The notes beneath the pieces are model-generated. The model had not been told where the DNA came from. It was given only the letters and a program-made list of their open reading frames with translations, and searched no databases. From NCBI RefSeq assembly GCF_040054535.1, contig NW_027172342.1:30001-94000 (forward strand): a stretch of DNA of 64,000 nt. Direction: 5' to 3'. Below are positions 43,925-54,770 of the stretch, piece after piece (position 1 is the stretch's first letter; each line of letters opens with the position of its first letter). This DNA comes from Antennarius striatus (Eukaryota; Chordata; Actinopteri; Lophiiformes; Antennariidae). The position numbers and the translations under genes were made by a program.

Positions 43925-46247
43925 ACACATTGCTTTTGAAACTATTAAAACTTTGCCACGGCGGGCGCCGGCTTTGACTCTTCCAGACTATGAGAAACCG
44001 TTCTAGTTGTTTGTGTCATGTCGTCAGGGACATGCAGTAGGGATGTTAGGCCAGAAAACAGGTATAGGTACACATGCTTAACCAACTGCCTATTATTCTA
44101 TTGCACTAACACCGGTAGAACTAGGTTTGCCAGAATGCTATCGGCACCTGGCTGCCGCTCATTTGTTGTATGAAAAAGCATCAGCTCTTACTATGGGCTA
44201 TTCGATAGAGATTTTATCACATCATAAGTTGATAAACTTAATTGAAAGAGGAAAATTTGTGTTAACCGCACAACGGTTGACAGACTATCACCGACTTCTT
44301 GAATACCCGGATGTGACATTGCATGTCTGCAGGGTGAAGAACCCAGCAGACTCCATTCCACTCCCGTTTGAGGGAGAACCACATGACTGTGTGGCTGAGG
44401 CAGCGAGAGATGCTAGACTAAGGTCTGACCTGAGTGCTATCCCTTTGGAGTCAGCCGACATGACTCTGTTCGTGGATGGCTCCTGCTACAGAGATGGGGA
44501 AGCACTCAGAGCAGGTTGTGCAGTTATTGAGTTAAAACATGGCAAAACTGAGATTGTTCGAATGGAAGAGTGTGTGCAGCCGTGTTCCAGCCAGGTGGCA
44601 GAACTAAAGGCTTTGACGTGTGCATGTGAGTATGCAGAGGGTAAAAACGCTAATATCTACACAGATTCTGCCTATGCACATGGGGTGTGTCATTTGTTTG
44701 GTGCAGCGTGGAAGGGAAGAGGTTTCAGAAAAGCTGACGGCTCTCCCATTCAGCACCGTAATCAGATCAGGAAATTATTAATGGCAATGATGAAACCAAG
44801 ATCCTCAGCCATAATAAAGTGTGCTGCACATCAGAAAAAATGATTCATGGGTTGCCAAAGGAAATGCAGCAGAAGATGAAGCATCTAGAAGTGCAGCTTC
44901 AGTGAACAATAAAGTTATAATGGTAACTCATGCTGTGGATTTTGAGGAACAAATAACTTGTAAAGATTTGATATTGTTACAGGAAGAGGCTCCAGAAGCA
45001 GAATTCCATTTATGGCTTCAGAGAGGAGCTTCTAAGGATGCTGAAGGATTGTGGAGAAACCACGAGGGGCTATTTGTTGCTCCTGGTGGACTCCTACCTT
45101 TACTGATCAATGAGGCTCACGGGGTAGGCCATGAGTCTAGAGGTGAATTGATGAGAAAAATTTGAGAATGGAATTTTTGGGCTCCTAAACTACAACAACA
45201 TGTTGATGAAGTGATTGGCCGCTGTGAAACATCCTTAAAAAGTAACGTTGGAAAAGGAGAAACACCTCCTGCTGGACATATTCCAGCACCTGAAGGACCT
45301 TTTCTACACCTGGTCATGGACTATGTTGATATGGTGAGACCAGTGCAAGGGAAGAGGTGTATGTTGGTGGTGATTGATAGATTCAGCAGGTGGGTTGAAG
45401 CGACATCGTCCAAACACAAAAATGAAGAAACTGTTGTAAAGTGTCTGTCCTGTGAAATCGTTCCGAGGTTCAGGATTCCACTAAGAATAAGTTCAGACAA
45501 TGGAAAGGAGTTTGTGGATAAAACCGTGAGATGCATGTTGCAGAAGTTAGGAATCAAGCAGAGATTTGGATGTGTGTATAATCCTCAGAGTCAAGGTATT
45601 GTGGAGAGAGTGAATGGGATTTTGAAAAACAAACTTTTGAAGATTTACATGTGCAAGGGGTTAAATTGGGTAGATGCACTGCCACTTGTGCTCATGGCAT
45701 ACAGGTCAAGTGCTCATAGAGACCTGAAAATAACACCACATGAAGCTTTAACCGGCAGACTTCTCCAATTTATAAAACCGCTAAGGGACCTTCTCTTGAT
45801 ATTTTGACAAATGACATGAAGTCGTATGTCAGACAAATGACTAATATCCACAGGAGCATCTCTGCTCTGTTATCTCATTACAGACAAAAGCTGACCGTGA
45901 GGAGACTCCACCTTCAGTGACACCAGGAGACTTGGTGTACATAAAGGTGTTCAGACGGAAGTGGGACATCCCTCGACGGGAGGGTCCGTACGAGGTGGTG
46001 AGAGCCACTTCCACTGCAGTGCAGGTCAAAGGATCCCCTACGTGGTGTCATTTAAAGCATTGCTTAAAGGCACCCATTGACATTCTCAGTGACAAAGATG
46101 AAGGCCAGGGGAAGGATTCCCTGGAAGAGGGGAATGCTCCTTCTTCTCCTCCTGGCTATGATGGGGATGATGATACAGCACAGTTTCCAGTTATTCAATT
46201 CCCCAAAGAGAAGTGATACCAATGATGATGTTAATAATCCACAGAAC
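43925..46247 (+). pseudogene. ERV copy 1 pol remnant: RNase H and integrase
   Basis: Collinear and about 97% similar by eye to the minus-strand copy at 57.1-59.4 kb. Contents: RNase H with LFVDGSCYRDG and NIYTDSAYAHGV (44127-44843), a frameshift caused by an extra A near 44835, and the integrase N-terminal region (44821-45165) ending at a TGA at 45163-45165. The integrase core follows with MDYVDMV, SDNGKEFVDK and NPQSQGIVERVNG (45211-45807), a further break, then the C-terminal domain with DLVYIKVFRRKWD (45917-46216). Homology to copy 2 begins abruptly at 43925 and ends at 46247. Non-functional. Confidence 0.85.
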
Positions 46248-46299
46248 AGAATTAGAAGGGAGATAAGGAGTGGTCTTGGACATCACTGAACTCTTCCAC

Positions 46300-47030
46300 A
46301 GGCTGGATTCACTCTAATAGACCTTTTCCAGCTCCTACAGCTCCATTGACAGCCAAAGGTGCTGAAGGCCCACCAGGCCTGAGACAACTAACTATCACTT
46401 TCTCCCATCTCACAGAAAAACAGGCGGATGTCTCCAGAGAAATGGATGTGTGTGAAAGTGTTGTGGCTGAAAGTAACACAACAAAAATGGACCTGTCCCC
46501 TAGGTGGACAGGTCCCTTCCAAGTGACAGAGCGAACGGGAACTGCAGTCCGTTTGCTGGGAAAGGGGGACACATGTTGCCACACTTAATCTACCAGACCA
46601 GCCAGAGCTGACCAAGGATCTGCTCTCCCTCCACCAGCTGGTGATGGTGCCACTCCAGACCCTGATCTGGAAACAGAGGTTGCAGCCCTTGCAACCCCAG
46701 AGAGTTCCTCGGCTGAGGAACCAACAAAGGTAACGGCCTCAACTGAGAACATCGTGTGTTGAGTCGTTGAGGACGTCGGTTGTTTTGGTGTGAGAGGAAA
46801 AGATCCAGACAACTCATCCCAGAGGAAAAGATCCAGACAACTCATCCCAGAGGAAAAGATGAGTGAGGCGTCCCTCTACAACGCCCACAGCGGCGGTGAG
46901 GACTCCTGCCAGAACTCACCCACCGGTGTGAGGGGAAGTCTGACTACAAAGGGGGGTGGATGTATAGATTCCACTCGTGTCGATGTCAGTGAAGCAGGGG
47001 GATCCTCACACCATTAGGGGTTGGGCTCTG
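46300..47030 (+). pseudogene. Second retroviral integrase-C/env-proximal fragment
   Basis: Plus-strand open stretches encode a second, different integrase C-terminal-like motif (PRWTGPFQVTERTGTAVRLLGKG, about 46495-46570). A Pro/Glu-rich stretch follows that stops at about 46760. A 28-base unit, AGAGGAAAAGATCCAGACAA..., is tandemly repeated from 46793. The frame 46790-47017 has no recognised domain. This appears to be a piece of a related ERV joined by deletion or recombination. Confidence 0.45.
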
Positions 47031-47329
47031 GGGGAATGTCCTTATTGCCACTCAGCCAAGTACGGGACAAGAACACTGTGAAGGACTGATAACTTTGTGT
47101 CACCAAGAAGTTTTTCAGTGATAATTCATAAACTCACTACTACATATTGTTCAGTTTTTCAGTAATCAGAATATCATAATTCATAGTAGAAGTTTACTTG
47201 ATTGATCAGTCGTTTAAAATCCTTTTAAAAATCTTTTTTTTAAATAATGAAATAAAATGAGTAATGAATTATTTTAAAATTTAGTAATGATACATCTATA
47301 GCCGCAAGAGAACACAAGCCACTGTCTTA

Positions 47330-49498
47330 TTGTGCCGGTCCCAAGCCCGCATAAATACAGAGGGTTGCGTCAGGAAGGGCATCCGGCGTAAAACTTTTGC
47401 CAAATCAAAGATGCGAATCAAACCTATGACTTCCATACCGGATCGGTCGAGGCCCGGGTTAACAACGACCGTCATCGGCGCTGTTGACCTACAGGGCGCC
47501 GGTGGAAATTGGATTACTGTTGGTCGAAGAAGGAGAGGAGGAAAGTGCGTTTGCACGAAGAAAGAGAAGAGGAACACCAAGAGTATAGGACTGAGAGTAG
47601 GGACGTTGAATGTTGGAACTATGACAGGAAAAGGTAGAGAGTTGGTTGACATGATGCAGAGGAGGAAGGTAGACATACTGTGTGTCCAGGAGACCAGGTG
47701 GAAAGGTAGCAAGGCTAGAAGTTTAGGAGCAGGGTTCAAGTTGTTCTATCATGGTGTAGATGGGAAGAGAAATGGAGTAGGAGTTATCTTGAAGGAGGAG
47801 TTTGTTAGGAATGTCCTGGAGGTAAAAAGAGTATCAGATAGAGTGATGAGTCTGAAGCTAGAAATAGAAGGTGTGATGTTCAATGTTGTTAGCGGGTATG
47901 CTCCACAGGTAGGATGTGAGCTGGAGGAGAAGGAGAAATTCTGGTCGGACCTTGATGAAGTGATGCAGAGCATGCCTAGAAGTGAGAGAGTTGTCATTGG
48001 AGCAGACTTCAATGGACATGTTGGTGCAGGAAACAGAGGTGATGAGGAGGTGATGGGCAGGTTTGGTATCCAGGAGAGACAGATGGTAGTTGACTTTGCA
48101 AAAAGGATGGAAATGGCTGTAGTGAATACTTTCTTCCAGAAGAGGCAGGAACATAGAGTGACCTATAAGAGTGGCGGTAGGAGCACACAGATAGACTACA
48201 TCTTGTGTAGACGGTGTAACCTGAAAGAGATCAGTGACTGCAAAGTAGTGGTAGGTGAGAGTGTAGCCAAACAGCATAGGATGGTGGTGTGTAGGATGAC
48301 TCTGGTGGTGAGGAAGATGAAGAGGGCAAAGGCAGAGCAGAAGACAAAATGGTGGAAGCTGAAAAAGGAAGAGTGTTGCATGACTTTTAGGAAGGAGTTA
48401 AGACAGGCTCTGGGTGGTCAGGAGGTGCTTCCAGATGACTGGACAACTACAGCTAATGTGATCAGGGAGACAGGTAGGAGAGTACTTGGTGTGTCATCTG
48501 GAAGGAAAGTAGATAAGGAGACTTGGTGGTGGAATGAGGAGGTACAGGAGTGTATACAGAGAAAGAGGTTAGCCAAGAGGAAGTGGGACACTGAGAGGAC
48601 TGAGGAGAGTAGACAGGAGTACAGGGAGATGCAGCGTAAGGTGAAGGTAGAGGTAGCAAAGGCCAAACAAGAAGCTTATGATGACTTGTATGCTAGGTTG
48701 GACAGTAAGGAGGGAGAGACTGATCTATACCGGTTGGCAAGACAGAGAGATAGAGATGGGAAGGACGTGCAGCAGGTTAGGGTGATTAAGGATAGGGATG
48801 GAAGTCTATTGACAGGTGCCAGTAGTGTGATGGGAAGATGGAAAAAGTACTTTGAAGAGTTGATGAACGTGGAAAATGAGAGGGAACAAAGACTAGAAGA
48901 GGTGACTGTTGTGGACCAGGATGTAGCAAAGATTAGTCAGAATGAAGTGAGGAGGGCATTGAAGAGGATGAAGAGTGTAAAGGCAGTCGGTCCTGATGAT
49001 ATACCTGTAGAGGTATGGAAGTGTCTAGGAGAGGTGGCGGTAGAGTTTCTGACTGGGTTGTTCAACAGGATCTTAGATAGTGAGAAGATGCCTGAGGAAT
49101 GGAGAAGTGTGCTGGTGCCCATTTTTAAGAACAAGGGAGATGTGCAGAGTTGTGGCAACTACAGAGGAATAAAGCTGATGAGCCATACAATGAAGTTATG
49201 GGAGAGAGTAGTGGAAGCTAGACTAAGGGCAGAAGTGAACATTTGTGAGCAGCAGTATGGTTTCATGCCAAAAAAGAGTACTACAGATGCAGTATTTGCT
49301 TTGAGGATGTTGATAGAGAAGTACAGAGAAGGCCAGAGGGAGCTGCATTGTGTTTTTGTAGATCTGGAGAAAGCTTATGACAGGGTGCCCAGAGAGGAAC
49401 TGTGGTATTGTATGAGGAAGTCTGGAGTGTCAGAGAAGTATGTTAGAACGGTGCAGGACATGTATGAGGACTGTCAGACAGTGGTGAGGTGTGTGTAG
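47330..49498 (+). CDS. LINE copy C ORF, endonuclease and N-terminal half of reverse transcriptase
   Basis: 722 codons. N-terminal basic region, AP-endonuclease (GTLNVGTMTGKG, VQETRWKG, VIGADFNGHVG, TYKSGGRSTQIDYILC, HRMVVCRM), linker with RSVLVPIFKNKGD, and RT motifs 1-3/A ([34 protein letters not shown]). A five-codon stretch is deleted near 48075 relative to copy B (IQERQMVV against IQERNAEGQMVV). The frame ends at TAG (49496-49498) before the RT motif with the catalytic Asp pair. Endonuclease cutting of target DNA and reverse transcription of its own RNA are the family functions. The product as encoded would lack a complete RT. Confidence 0.85.
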   Translation: MCRSQARINTEGCVRKGIRRKTFAKSKMRIKPMTSIPDRSRPGLTTTVIGAVDLQGAGGNWITVGRRRRGGKCVCTKKEKRNTKSIGLRVGTLNVGTMTGKGRELVDMMQRRKVDILCVQETRWKGSKARSLGAGFKLFYHGVDGKRNGVGVILKEEFVRNVLEVKRVSDRVMSLKLEIEGVMFNVVSGYAPQVGCELEEKEKFWSDLDEVMQSMPRSERVVIGADFNGHVGAGNRGDEEVMGRFGIQERQMVVDFAKRMEMAVVNTFFQKRQEHRVTYKSGGRSTQIDYILCRRCNLKEISDCKVVVGESVAKQHRMVVCRMTLVVRKMKRAKAEQKTKWWKLKKEECCMTFRKELRQALGGQEVLPDDWTTTANVIRETGRRVLGVSSGRKVDKETWWWNEEVQECIQRKRLAKRKWDTERTEESRQEYREMQRKVKVEVAKAKQEAYDDLYARLDSKEGETDLYRLARQRDRDGKDVQQVRVIKDRDGSLLTGASSVMGRWKKYFEELMNVENEREQRLEEVTVVDQDVAKISQNEVRRALKRMKSVKAVGPDDIPVEVWKCLGEVAVEFLTGLFNRILDSEKMPEEWRSVLVPIFKNKGDVQSCGNYRGIKLMSHTMKLWERVVEARLRAEVNICEQQYGFMPKKSTTDAVFALRMLIEKYREGQRELHCVFVDLEKAYDRVPREELWYCMRKSGVSEKYVRTVQDMYEDCQTVVRCV

Positions 49499-50382
49499 GT
49501 GTGACAGAGGAGTTCAAGGTGGAGGTGGGACTGCATCAGGGATCAGCTCTGAGCCCCTTCTTGTTTGCCATGGTGATGGACAGGCTGACAGACGAGGTTA
49601 GACAGGAATCTCCATGGACTATGATGTTTGCAGATGACATTGTGATCTGTAGTGAGAGCAGGGAACAGGTGGAGGAGAAGCTAGAGAGGTGGAGGTTTGT
49701 CCTGGAAAGGAGAGGAATGAAGGTTAGCCGCAGTAAGACAGAGTACATGTGTGTGAATGAGAGGGACCCAAGTGGAAGAGTGAGGTTAGAGGGAGAAGAG
49801 ATCAAGAAGGTTCAGGATTTTAAGTACTTAGGCTCAACAGTCCAGAGCAATGGAGAGTGTGGAAAAGAGGTGAAGAAGCGTGTACAGGCAGGATGGAACG
49901 GGTGGAGGAAAGTGTCAGGTGTGTTGTGTGATAGAAGAGTTTCAGCTAAAATGAAAGGAAAGGTGTACAAAACTGTGGTTAGACCAGCGATGTTGTTTGG
50001 TCTAGAGACAGTGTCACTGAAGAAAAGACAGGAGACAGAGCTGGAGGTAACAGAGATGAAGATGCTGAGGTTCTCTCTGGGAGTGACCAGGAAGGATAGG
50101 ATCAGGAATGAGTACATCAGAGGGACAGCACATGTTAGAGGTCTTGGAGATAAAGTCAGAGAGGCCAGACTGAGATGGTTTGGACATGTCCAGAGGAGAG
50201 ATAGTGAATATATTGGTAGAAGGATGCTGAGTTTTGAACTGCCAGGCAGGAGGCCTAGAGGAAGACCTAAGAGGAGGTTTATGGATGTAATGAGGGAAGA
50301 CATGAAGGTAGTTGGTGTGAGAGAAGAGGATTCAAAGGACAGGGCTAGATGGAGGCAATTGATTCGCTGTGGCGACCCCTGA
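49489..50382 (+). CDS. LINE copy C ORF, C-terminal half of reverse transcriptase
   Basis: 297 codons in the neighbouring frame, overlapping the previous frame by 10 bases. It includes GLHQGSALSPFLFAMVMD, the catalytic FADDIVIC, the thumb (YLGSTVQSNGECGKEVKKR) and the C-terminal SLGVTRKDRIRNEYIRGTAHVRG/RWFGHVQRRDSEYIGRR region. The frame is entered only by the shift near 49489. Its apparent start is a GTG, so independent translation is doubtful. Best regarded as the broken second half of one protein. Confidence 0.8.
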   Translation: MCVGVTEEFKVEVGLHQGSALSPFLFAMVMDRLTDEVRQESPWTMMFADDIVICSESREQVEEKLERWRFVLERRGMKVSRSKTEYMCVNERDPSGRVRLEGEEIKKVQDFKYLGSTVQSNGECGKEVKKRVQAGWNGWRKVSGVLCDRRVSAKMKGKVYKTVVRPAMLFGLETVSLKKRQETELEVTEMKMLRFSLGVTRKDRIRNEYIRGTAHVRGLGDKVREARLRWFGHVQRRDSEYIGRRMLSFELPGRRPRGRPKRRFMDVMREDMKVVGVREEDSKDRARWRQLIRCGDP

Positions 50383-50686
50383 AGGGAAAAGCCGAAAGGA
50401 AAAGAAGATGAAGAAGAGTAATGATACATCTATAGATGAAAGGGTCATGTTCAAATGTTTTGGAGGCTACTAAGTTTGGGTTGTCTTCTCTGCAGGCTAA
50501 GAAAGCGACCGCTCAGTGAGGGTCACGGAGGAATTTTTCCCCAAGAATGTAATCATCGGGGTTTTCGCCTCCGTCTGTAGTGAAGAATAGTGAGATAGTA
50601 GCCATAGATCTGAGCCATCTTTGTTAAAAATTGGATTGTTGCATTTTATTAAATTTCCCAGTTTTGGTCCATGGCTTAAAAGCCAT

Positions 50687-51176
50687 GGAAGGGGGGAATG
50701 TGGTGGAACGTTTTTAATACAATAAGATAATATAATAAAATAATATCATTTAATTGAACTAAAGTTGGGTGGCACGGTTGCGCAGTGGTTACCACTGCTG
50801 CCTCACAACACGGCGGGCCCGGGTTCGAGTCCCACTCTGTGCAGAGTTCGCATGCTCTCCCCGTGTCTGCGTGGGTTCTCTCCGGGTTCTCCGGCTTCCT
50901 CCCACCTCCAAAAGCATGCGCTTCGGGTTGATTGGCCAGTCCCACATTGACCGTAGGAGTGAGTGTGTGTGTGAATGATTGTTTGTTTCTATGTGGCTCC
51001 GAGGTACACTGGCGTCGTGCCCGGAGTGTCCCCCGCCTCACGCCCTGAGACTGCCAGGATAGGCACTGGCTACCCCGCGACCTGCGTTAGCAGATTAAGT
51101 GGGTTGGAAGATGAATGAATGAATGAATGAATGAACTAAAAGTCTGGAGTGTTGTGTGTGTCATATTATTCAGCGC
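50687..51176 (+). repeat. ERV copy 1 polypurine tract and truncated 3' LTR
   Basis: GGAAGGGGGGAA (50687-50698) directly precedes TGTGGTGGAACG. The LTR matches the 5' LTR through TTTAATTGAACTAAA, is interrupted by a SINE, resumes to TCATATTATTCAGCGC and stops at 51176, where a Gypsy fragment begins. The remaining ~1 kb of the LTR is missing. Confidence 0.85.
50768..51131 (+). mobile_element. tRNA-derived teleost SINE in the 3' LTR
   Basis: GGCACGGTTGCGCAGTGGTTACC (A box) and GGGTTCGAGTCCC (B box), then the conserved core CGTGTCTGCGTGGGTTCTC and a (GAAT)n tail. Target duplication TGAACTAAA at 50755-50763 and 51132-51140. Confidence 0.92.
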
Positions 51177-51720
51177 AGGTGAACCGGGCAGGTGGAGGGG
51201 GAAACAATATGGAAGGGGGACAAACCAGTGGAAGCAGACAGAAGAGTATTGTGGGCAAACTTGACCCAAGCCAGCTTCTGTGACCAGGTGTCGGGGTTCT
51301 GGGATGCCGTGATGCGTAGGCCGGTCTCCAGTTCCTGGTTGAGACACTGAGCCTGCCCATTGGTCTGCGGTTGGAATCCGGAGGAGAGGCTGACCATGGC
51401 ACCCAGCAGGCTGCAGAACTCCTTCCAAAACCATGAGATAAACTGAGGGCCATGATCTGAGACGATGTCCTTCGGAAAGCCATGAATCCGGAAGATGTTC
51501 AGCATCATGACCTCAGCCATTTCTTTGGCTGAGAGGAGTTTGGGAAGAGCAACAAGTGAACCATCTTAGAAAATCTGTCCACAACCATCAGAACCACAGT
51601 GTTACCACTAGAGGGCCCTGTGACAAAGTCCATGGAGATGTGGAACCATCCACCAGAAACCATACGAACACCTGTTGAAAGATGAAGGTCTGTGTGTTGT
51701 CACGGGGCAGATTTGGGACC
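51177..51720 (-). pseudogene. Gypsy integrase fragment
   Basis: Minus-strand integrase core of a second Gypsy family. It contains [18 protein letters not shown], FRIHGFPKDIVSDHGPQF, NGQAQCLNQELE and FAHNTLLSASTGLSPF. Frames 51520-51170 and 51851-51588 are pieces of it, separated by a frameshift. Both ends are truncated; no LTR seen. Confidence 0.85.
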
Positions 51721-52446
51721 ACCATTACCTCTGTAGCAGATCCAAATGGAGGTGGTTTCTGAGATGTAGCCATCGATGCACCACTGTAGGATAATAAAAA
51801 GGGGGCTGTGTACATATATCTTGGGAAAAAAGATGCAGGGATACGCAACACTTACAGCCCAGTGAGACAGTGTTCAGGAAGATGCAGGTCCTATTTCTAC
51901 CTACTGTCTACTTTTTACGTCTGTGTTCAAGGAGAGCCACAGCGTAGCTGGCTGGTTCCATCTGCAGGAGTAGCTCTCTGTAAAATCTGCACTAAAGCCC
52001 ACCTCACCCGTCCACCAGGAACTCCTTCCTACTTGCTGCAGAATAATGGAACTAAAAGGAGCTTCAGAAGTGTTTTGGTCGTAAATCTGAAAAAATTGTA
52101 ATTCTACAGCATAAATACACAATTTTTTTAAATGAAATATAGCAAATTTACCAGACAGGCAAACAAGAACACATAACCTAAGACAGTGTCTAAAAGTTGT
52201 GGCTGCATTGATGTAGAGAGCTTTCACTGACCTATATGAAATTTCACTGAAAGTCTATGAGGTTCTTCAGAAGACTGGACACACGGGGATCAACTGTTTC
52301 ACACTTCTTCTGAACAACTTTTCCTGACCTTTTGGAGACCATCTCGCCCCGGCTGGCATTGTTACCTCTCTCTGGACTGATCCCAGTGAAGCACCTGAAA
52401 AACACAGAAGTCTGAGATTAGAGGTTGGATTGAAATTTAGTCTATA
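51721..52446. other. Unassigned DNA
   Basis: No gene or named repeat recognised; open frames on either strand are short and featureless. Confidence 0.5.
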
Positions 52447-52448
52447 TA

Positions 52449-54041
52449 CAGTGCACAGCAATAATGAGTACACCCTCTTTGAAAAGTAACATTTCATACA
52501 ATATGACAAGGAACACAAAAATATATTTCCAAAATGTTCACAGACTAAGTTAAACACAGGATCTGTTGAGCTTTTGAACTTAAAACTAAGGTTGATAATA
52601 AAACTTATGTTGTTTTTATTCTGTTTTAGTAAAAGTAGTGTTGTGCAGACATGAGTACACCCCACTGAAGGTCTCTGAGTAAAGCAACCTTTCAGGCTCC
52701 CAATGTGGACCTGAACAAACAATGAACTACATGTGAGTCTAGATACTCATTACACTGTGTTCATTAGGCAGTTGGCTACAAAAGGCTGTTACCTAAAGCA
52801 AACCACCTTTTCCCATTTCCTGCTGTCAGCAATGGCACAACATGGCAAGGAAATGTCTCTGGATCTGAGAAAGCTGATTATTGCTTTACACAAGAGAGGT
52901 GAGTGCTACAAGAAGATCAGTAAAGCCTTACTTATTAGTAAGAACACGGCCCAAAAGTGATCCAAAGATTCAAGAGAGCTGGAACCGCAACAAAAGTACA
53001 GAGACGTACAGGCCAGCTGAGAAAATTAACACCCAGGCAGGAGCGTCTTGTGATGAGAAGAGTTGAGGAAAATTGGCATGCAAGTGCACAATAGTTGGCT
53101 AAGGAGGTAGAGGCTGAAATTGGAGTGACTGTATCACGTGACACAATATGCCATACAGTGCAATGGAATGGCATGCATGGGTGTCATCCCCGAAGGAAGC
53201 CTCTCCTAAAGCTAGGTCACAAAAAACCCGCCTAGAGTTTGCAGGGCCCATGCTGAAAAGGATGAAGGCTGATGGGACTCCATACTCTGGAGCGATGAGA
53301 CCAAAATCAATCTTTTTGGAACTGATGGCTTCAAAACGGTCAGGCGTCGCAAGGTTGAGGAGTACAAGGAAAAGTGCATGGTGCCCACTGTGAAACATGG
53401 AGGGGGTAGGGTTCTTATGTGGGGTTGCATGAGTGCTGCGGGTGTTGGAGAACTGCATTTCATTGATGGCATCATGAATTCTCAAATGTACTGCAGTTTT
53501 CTACATGACAATGACCCAAAACACACTACTAAGGCCACTGCTGACTTTCTGAAGAAGAACTGGGTGAGAGTGATTCCATGGCCAAGTATGTCACCTGATC
53601 TGAACCCTGTAGAGCATCTTTGGGGAATACTGAAGAGGCAGGTTGAGTATCACTCTCCATCCAACATACAGACTCTAAAAGAGGTCATCCTTGAAGATGG
53701 AAAAAGATTGATGTGGCCAAATGTTGTCAACTTGTGCGCTCCATGCCAAGCACACTTGGGGCTGTCATTGCAAGTAATGGAGGCCATACAAAGTCCTAAA
53801 TGTATTGGATGTAGTTGTGTTTGTTGTGGGGTGTGCTCATTTCTGCACCACACTAATTTTACCAAAATGGAAAAAAAACAACTTAAGTTATATTATTAAC
53901 CTTAGTTTTAAGTTCAAAAGCTCAACAGATCCTGTTTTAACTTAGTCTGTGAACATTTTGGAAATATATGTTTGTGTTCCTTGTCATATTGTATGAAATG
54001 TTACTTTTCAAAGAGGACATACTCATTATTGCTGTGCACTG
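52449..54041 (+). mobile_element. Tc1-like transposon with ~200-bp inverted repeats
   Basis: TA at 52447-52448 and 54042-54043 flank a 1593-base element. Its ends are long inverted repeats beginning CAGTGCACAGCAATAATGAG and extending through CAAGGAACACAAA and AGATCCTGT-type words for ~190 bases. A degraded transposase lies between. Confidence 0.9.
52832..53720 (+). pseudogene. Tc1-like DD34E transposase pseudogene
   Basis: N-terminal helix-turn-helix (MAQHGKEMSLDLRKLIIALHKRG) from 52832. Then come frameshifted pieces, the first catalytic Asp in ILWSDETKINLF (about 53280), the second in HDNDPKHT (about 53510) and Glu in NPVEHLWGILKRQ (about 53605). A stop after about 42 codons (KNTAQK*), an in-frame stop near 53090 and further frame shifts make it inactive. 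Confidence 0.88.
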
Positions 54042-54043
54042 TA

Positions 54044-54770
54044 TAGTAGGGCTAGATAACAGGAGCAAAATAAAATGTCAAAACATTTTTTTCCCAAATA
54101 CCTCAATATCAATGTTGTGATGCTATTGTACAAACGACTAATGGTGGTTTTTGGGACTTATTCAAGATCAATAATAATAGCAGAACACAAACATTGCTAT
54201 GTTATATAAGATCCTAACAGATCTGATGATGATTAAAAAGTCATGTTCCACCATTATGTTGAAAAATAAAATTAAGAAGCCTCCATCAAATGAAATGACA
54301 TTAATTATGGTTCTGTTTTAATGAGTGTAGCAAAGTCTTTCCAGTGAGGTAGCATTGACAATACCAGGGCCCTGGCTCTGTTAGACCTCAAGGGAACGCA
54401 ACCTTAGTTAATGTCATCAGTATCACCCGGGCAATAACATGTCAGATTGACTGCTGTTAAAAAGATCTGTTAAAAGAATCAGATAACAAAAGATTTACCT
54501 TTTAATGAATTCAAGTGTGCAGTCGACCTCCCCTTGCTACTGTAGGTTAAAGATGTAGTAGACTGAAAACAGAGCAGGGAGCCCCCAAACAGCATGTGAC
54601 CCTCAAGGCTGGTCCTCCAGCGTCCAGCACTCACATGCTCTGTTCCCCCTGGATGTGAAATTAGACTTTCAGAAAGCATTTTGTGTTGTATACATTTACC
54701 TAGTATCACTACACATACTAAACTCACAACTCATATCTTAAACAATCCTTGTATCCATCCTCCCAACATG
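54044..54770. other. Unassigned DNA downstream of the ERV env
   Basis: No LTR matching copy 1 was found here, so the 3' end of ERV copy 2 is either lost or diverged. No gene recognised. Confidence 0.45.

Larger units (their letters stand above)
47302..50416 (+). mobile_element. RTE-type LINE copy C, full length with 19-bp target duplication
   Basis: Starts CCGCAAGAGAAC and ends GAAGATGAAGAAG. AGTAATGATACATCTATAG is repeated perfectly at 47283-47301 and 50417-50435. This is a recent insertion into the ERV 3' region, and the best-preserved of the three copies. Confidence 0.93.
40318..51176 (+). mobile_element. Class I endogenous retrovirus copy 1, internally deleted
   Basis: Plus-strand provirus with LTRs beginning TGTGGTGG (40318 and 50699) and the 5' LTR ending CCACCACA (41537). 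Internal order: primer-binding region, long leader without gag, RNase H-integrase remnant (43925-46247), unrelated or recombinant segment, inserted LINE copy C, polypurine tract GGAAGGGGGGAA (50687-50698), truncated 3' LTR. Gag, protease, most of RT and env are missing compared with the minus-strand copy at 54.8-60.5 kb. Each LTR carries a SINE. Confidence 0.8.

Noticed and set aside
49489..49498. Programmed ribosomal frameshift signal in the LINE
   Set aside because: No convincing slippery heptamer or downstream structure was seen at the overlap. A shared deletion in the source element is simpler. Kept only as an alternative in the findings.
50765..50978. Small proteins in the GGCACGGTTGCGCAGTGG region
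   Set aside because: This is a tRNA-derived SINE; the frames are incidental.
53148..53393. Frames giving MPYSAMEWHAWVSSPKEAS
   Set aside because: Out-of-frame reading of the Tc1-like transposase. The true frame carries ILWSDETKINLF in this interval.
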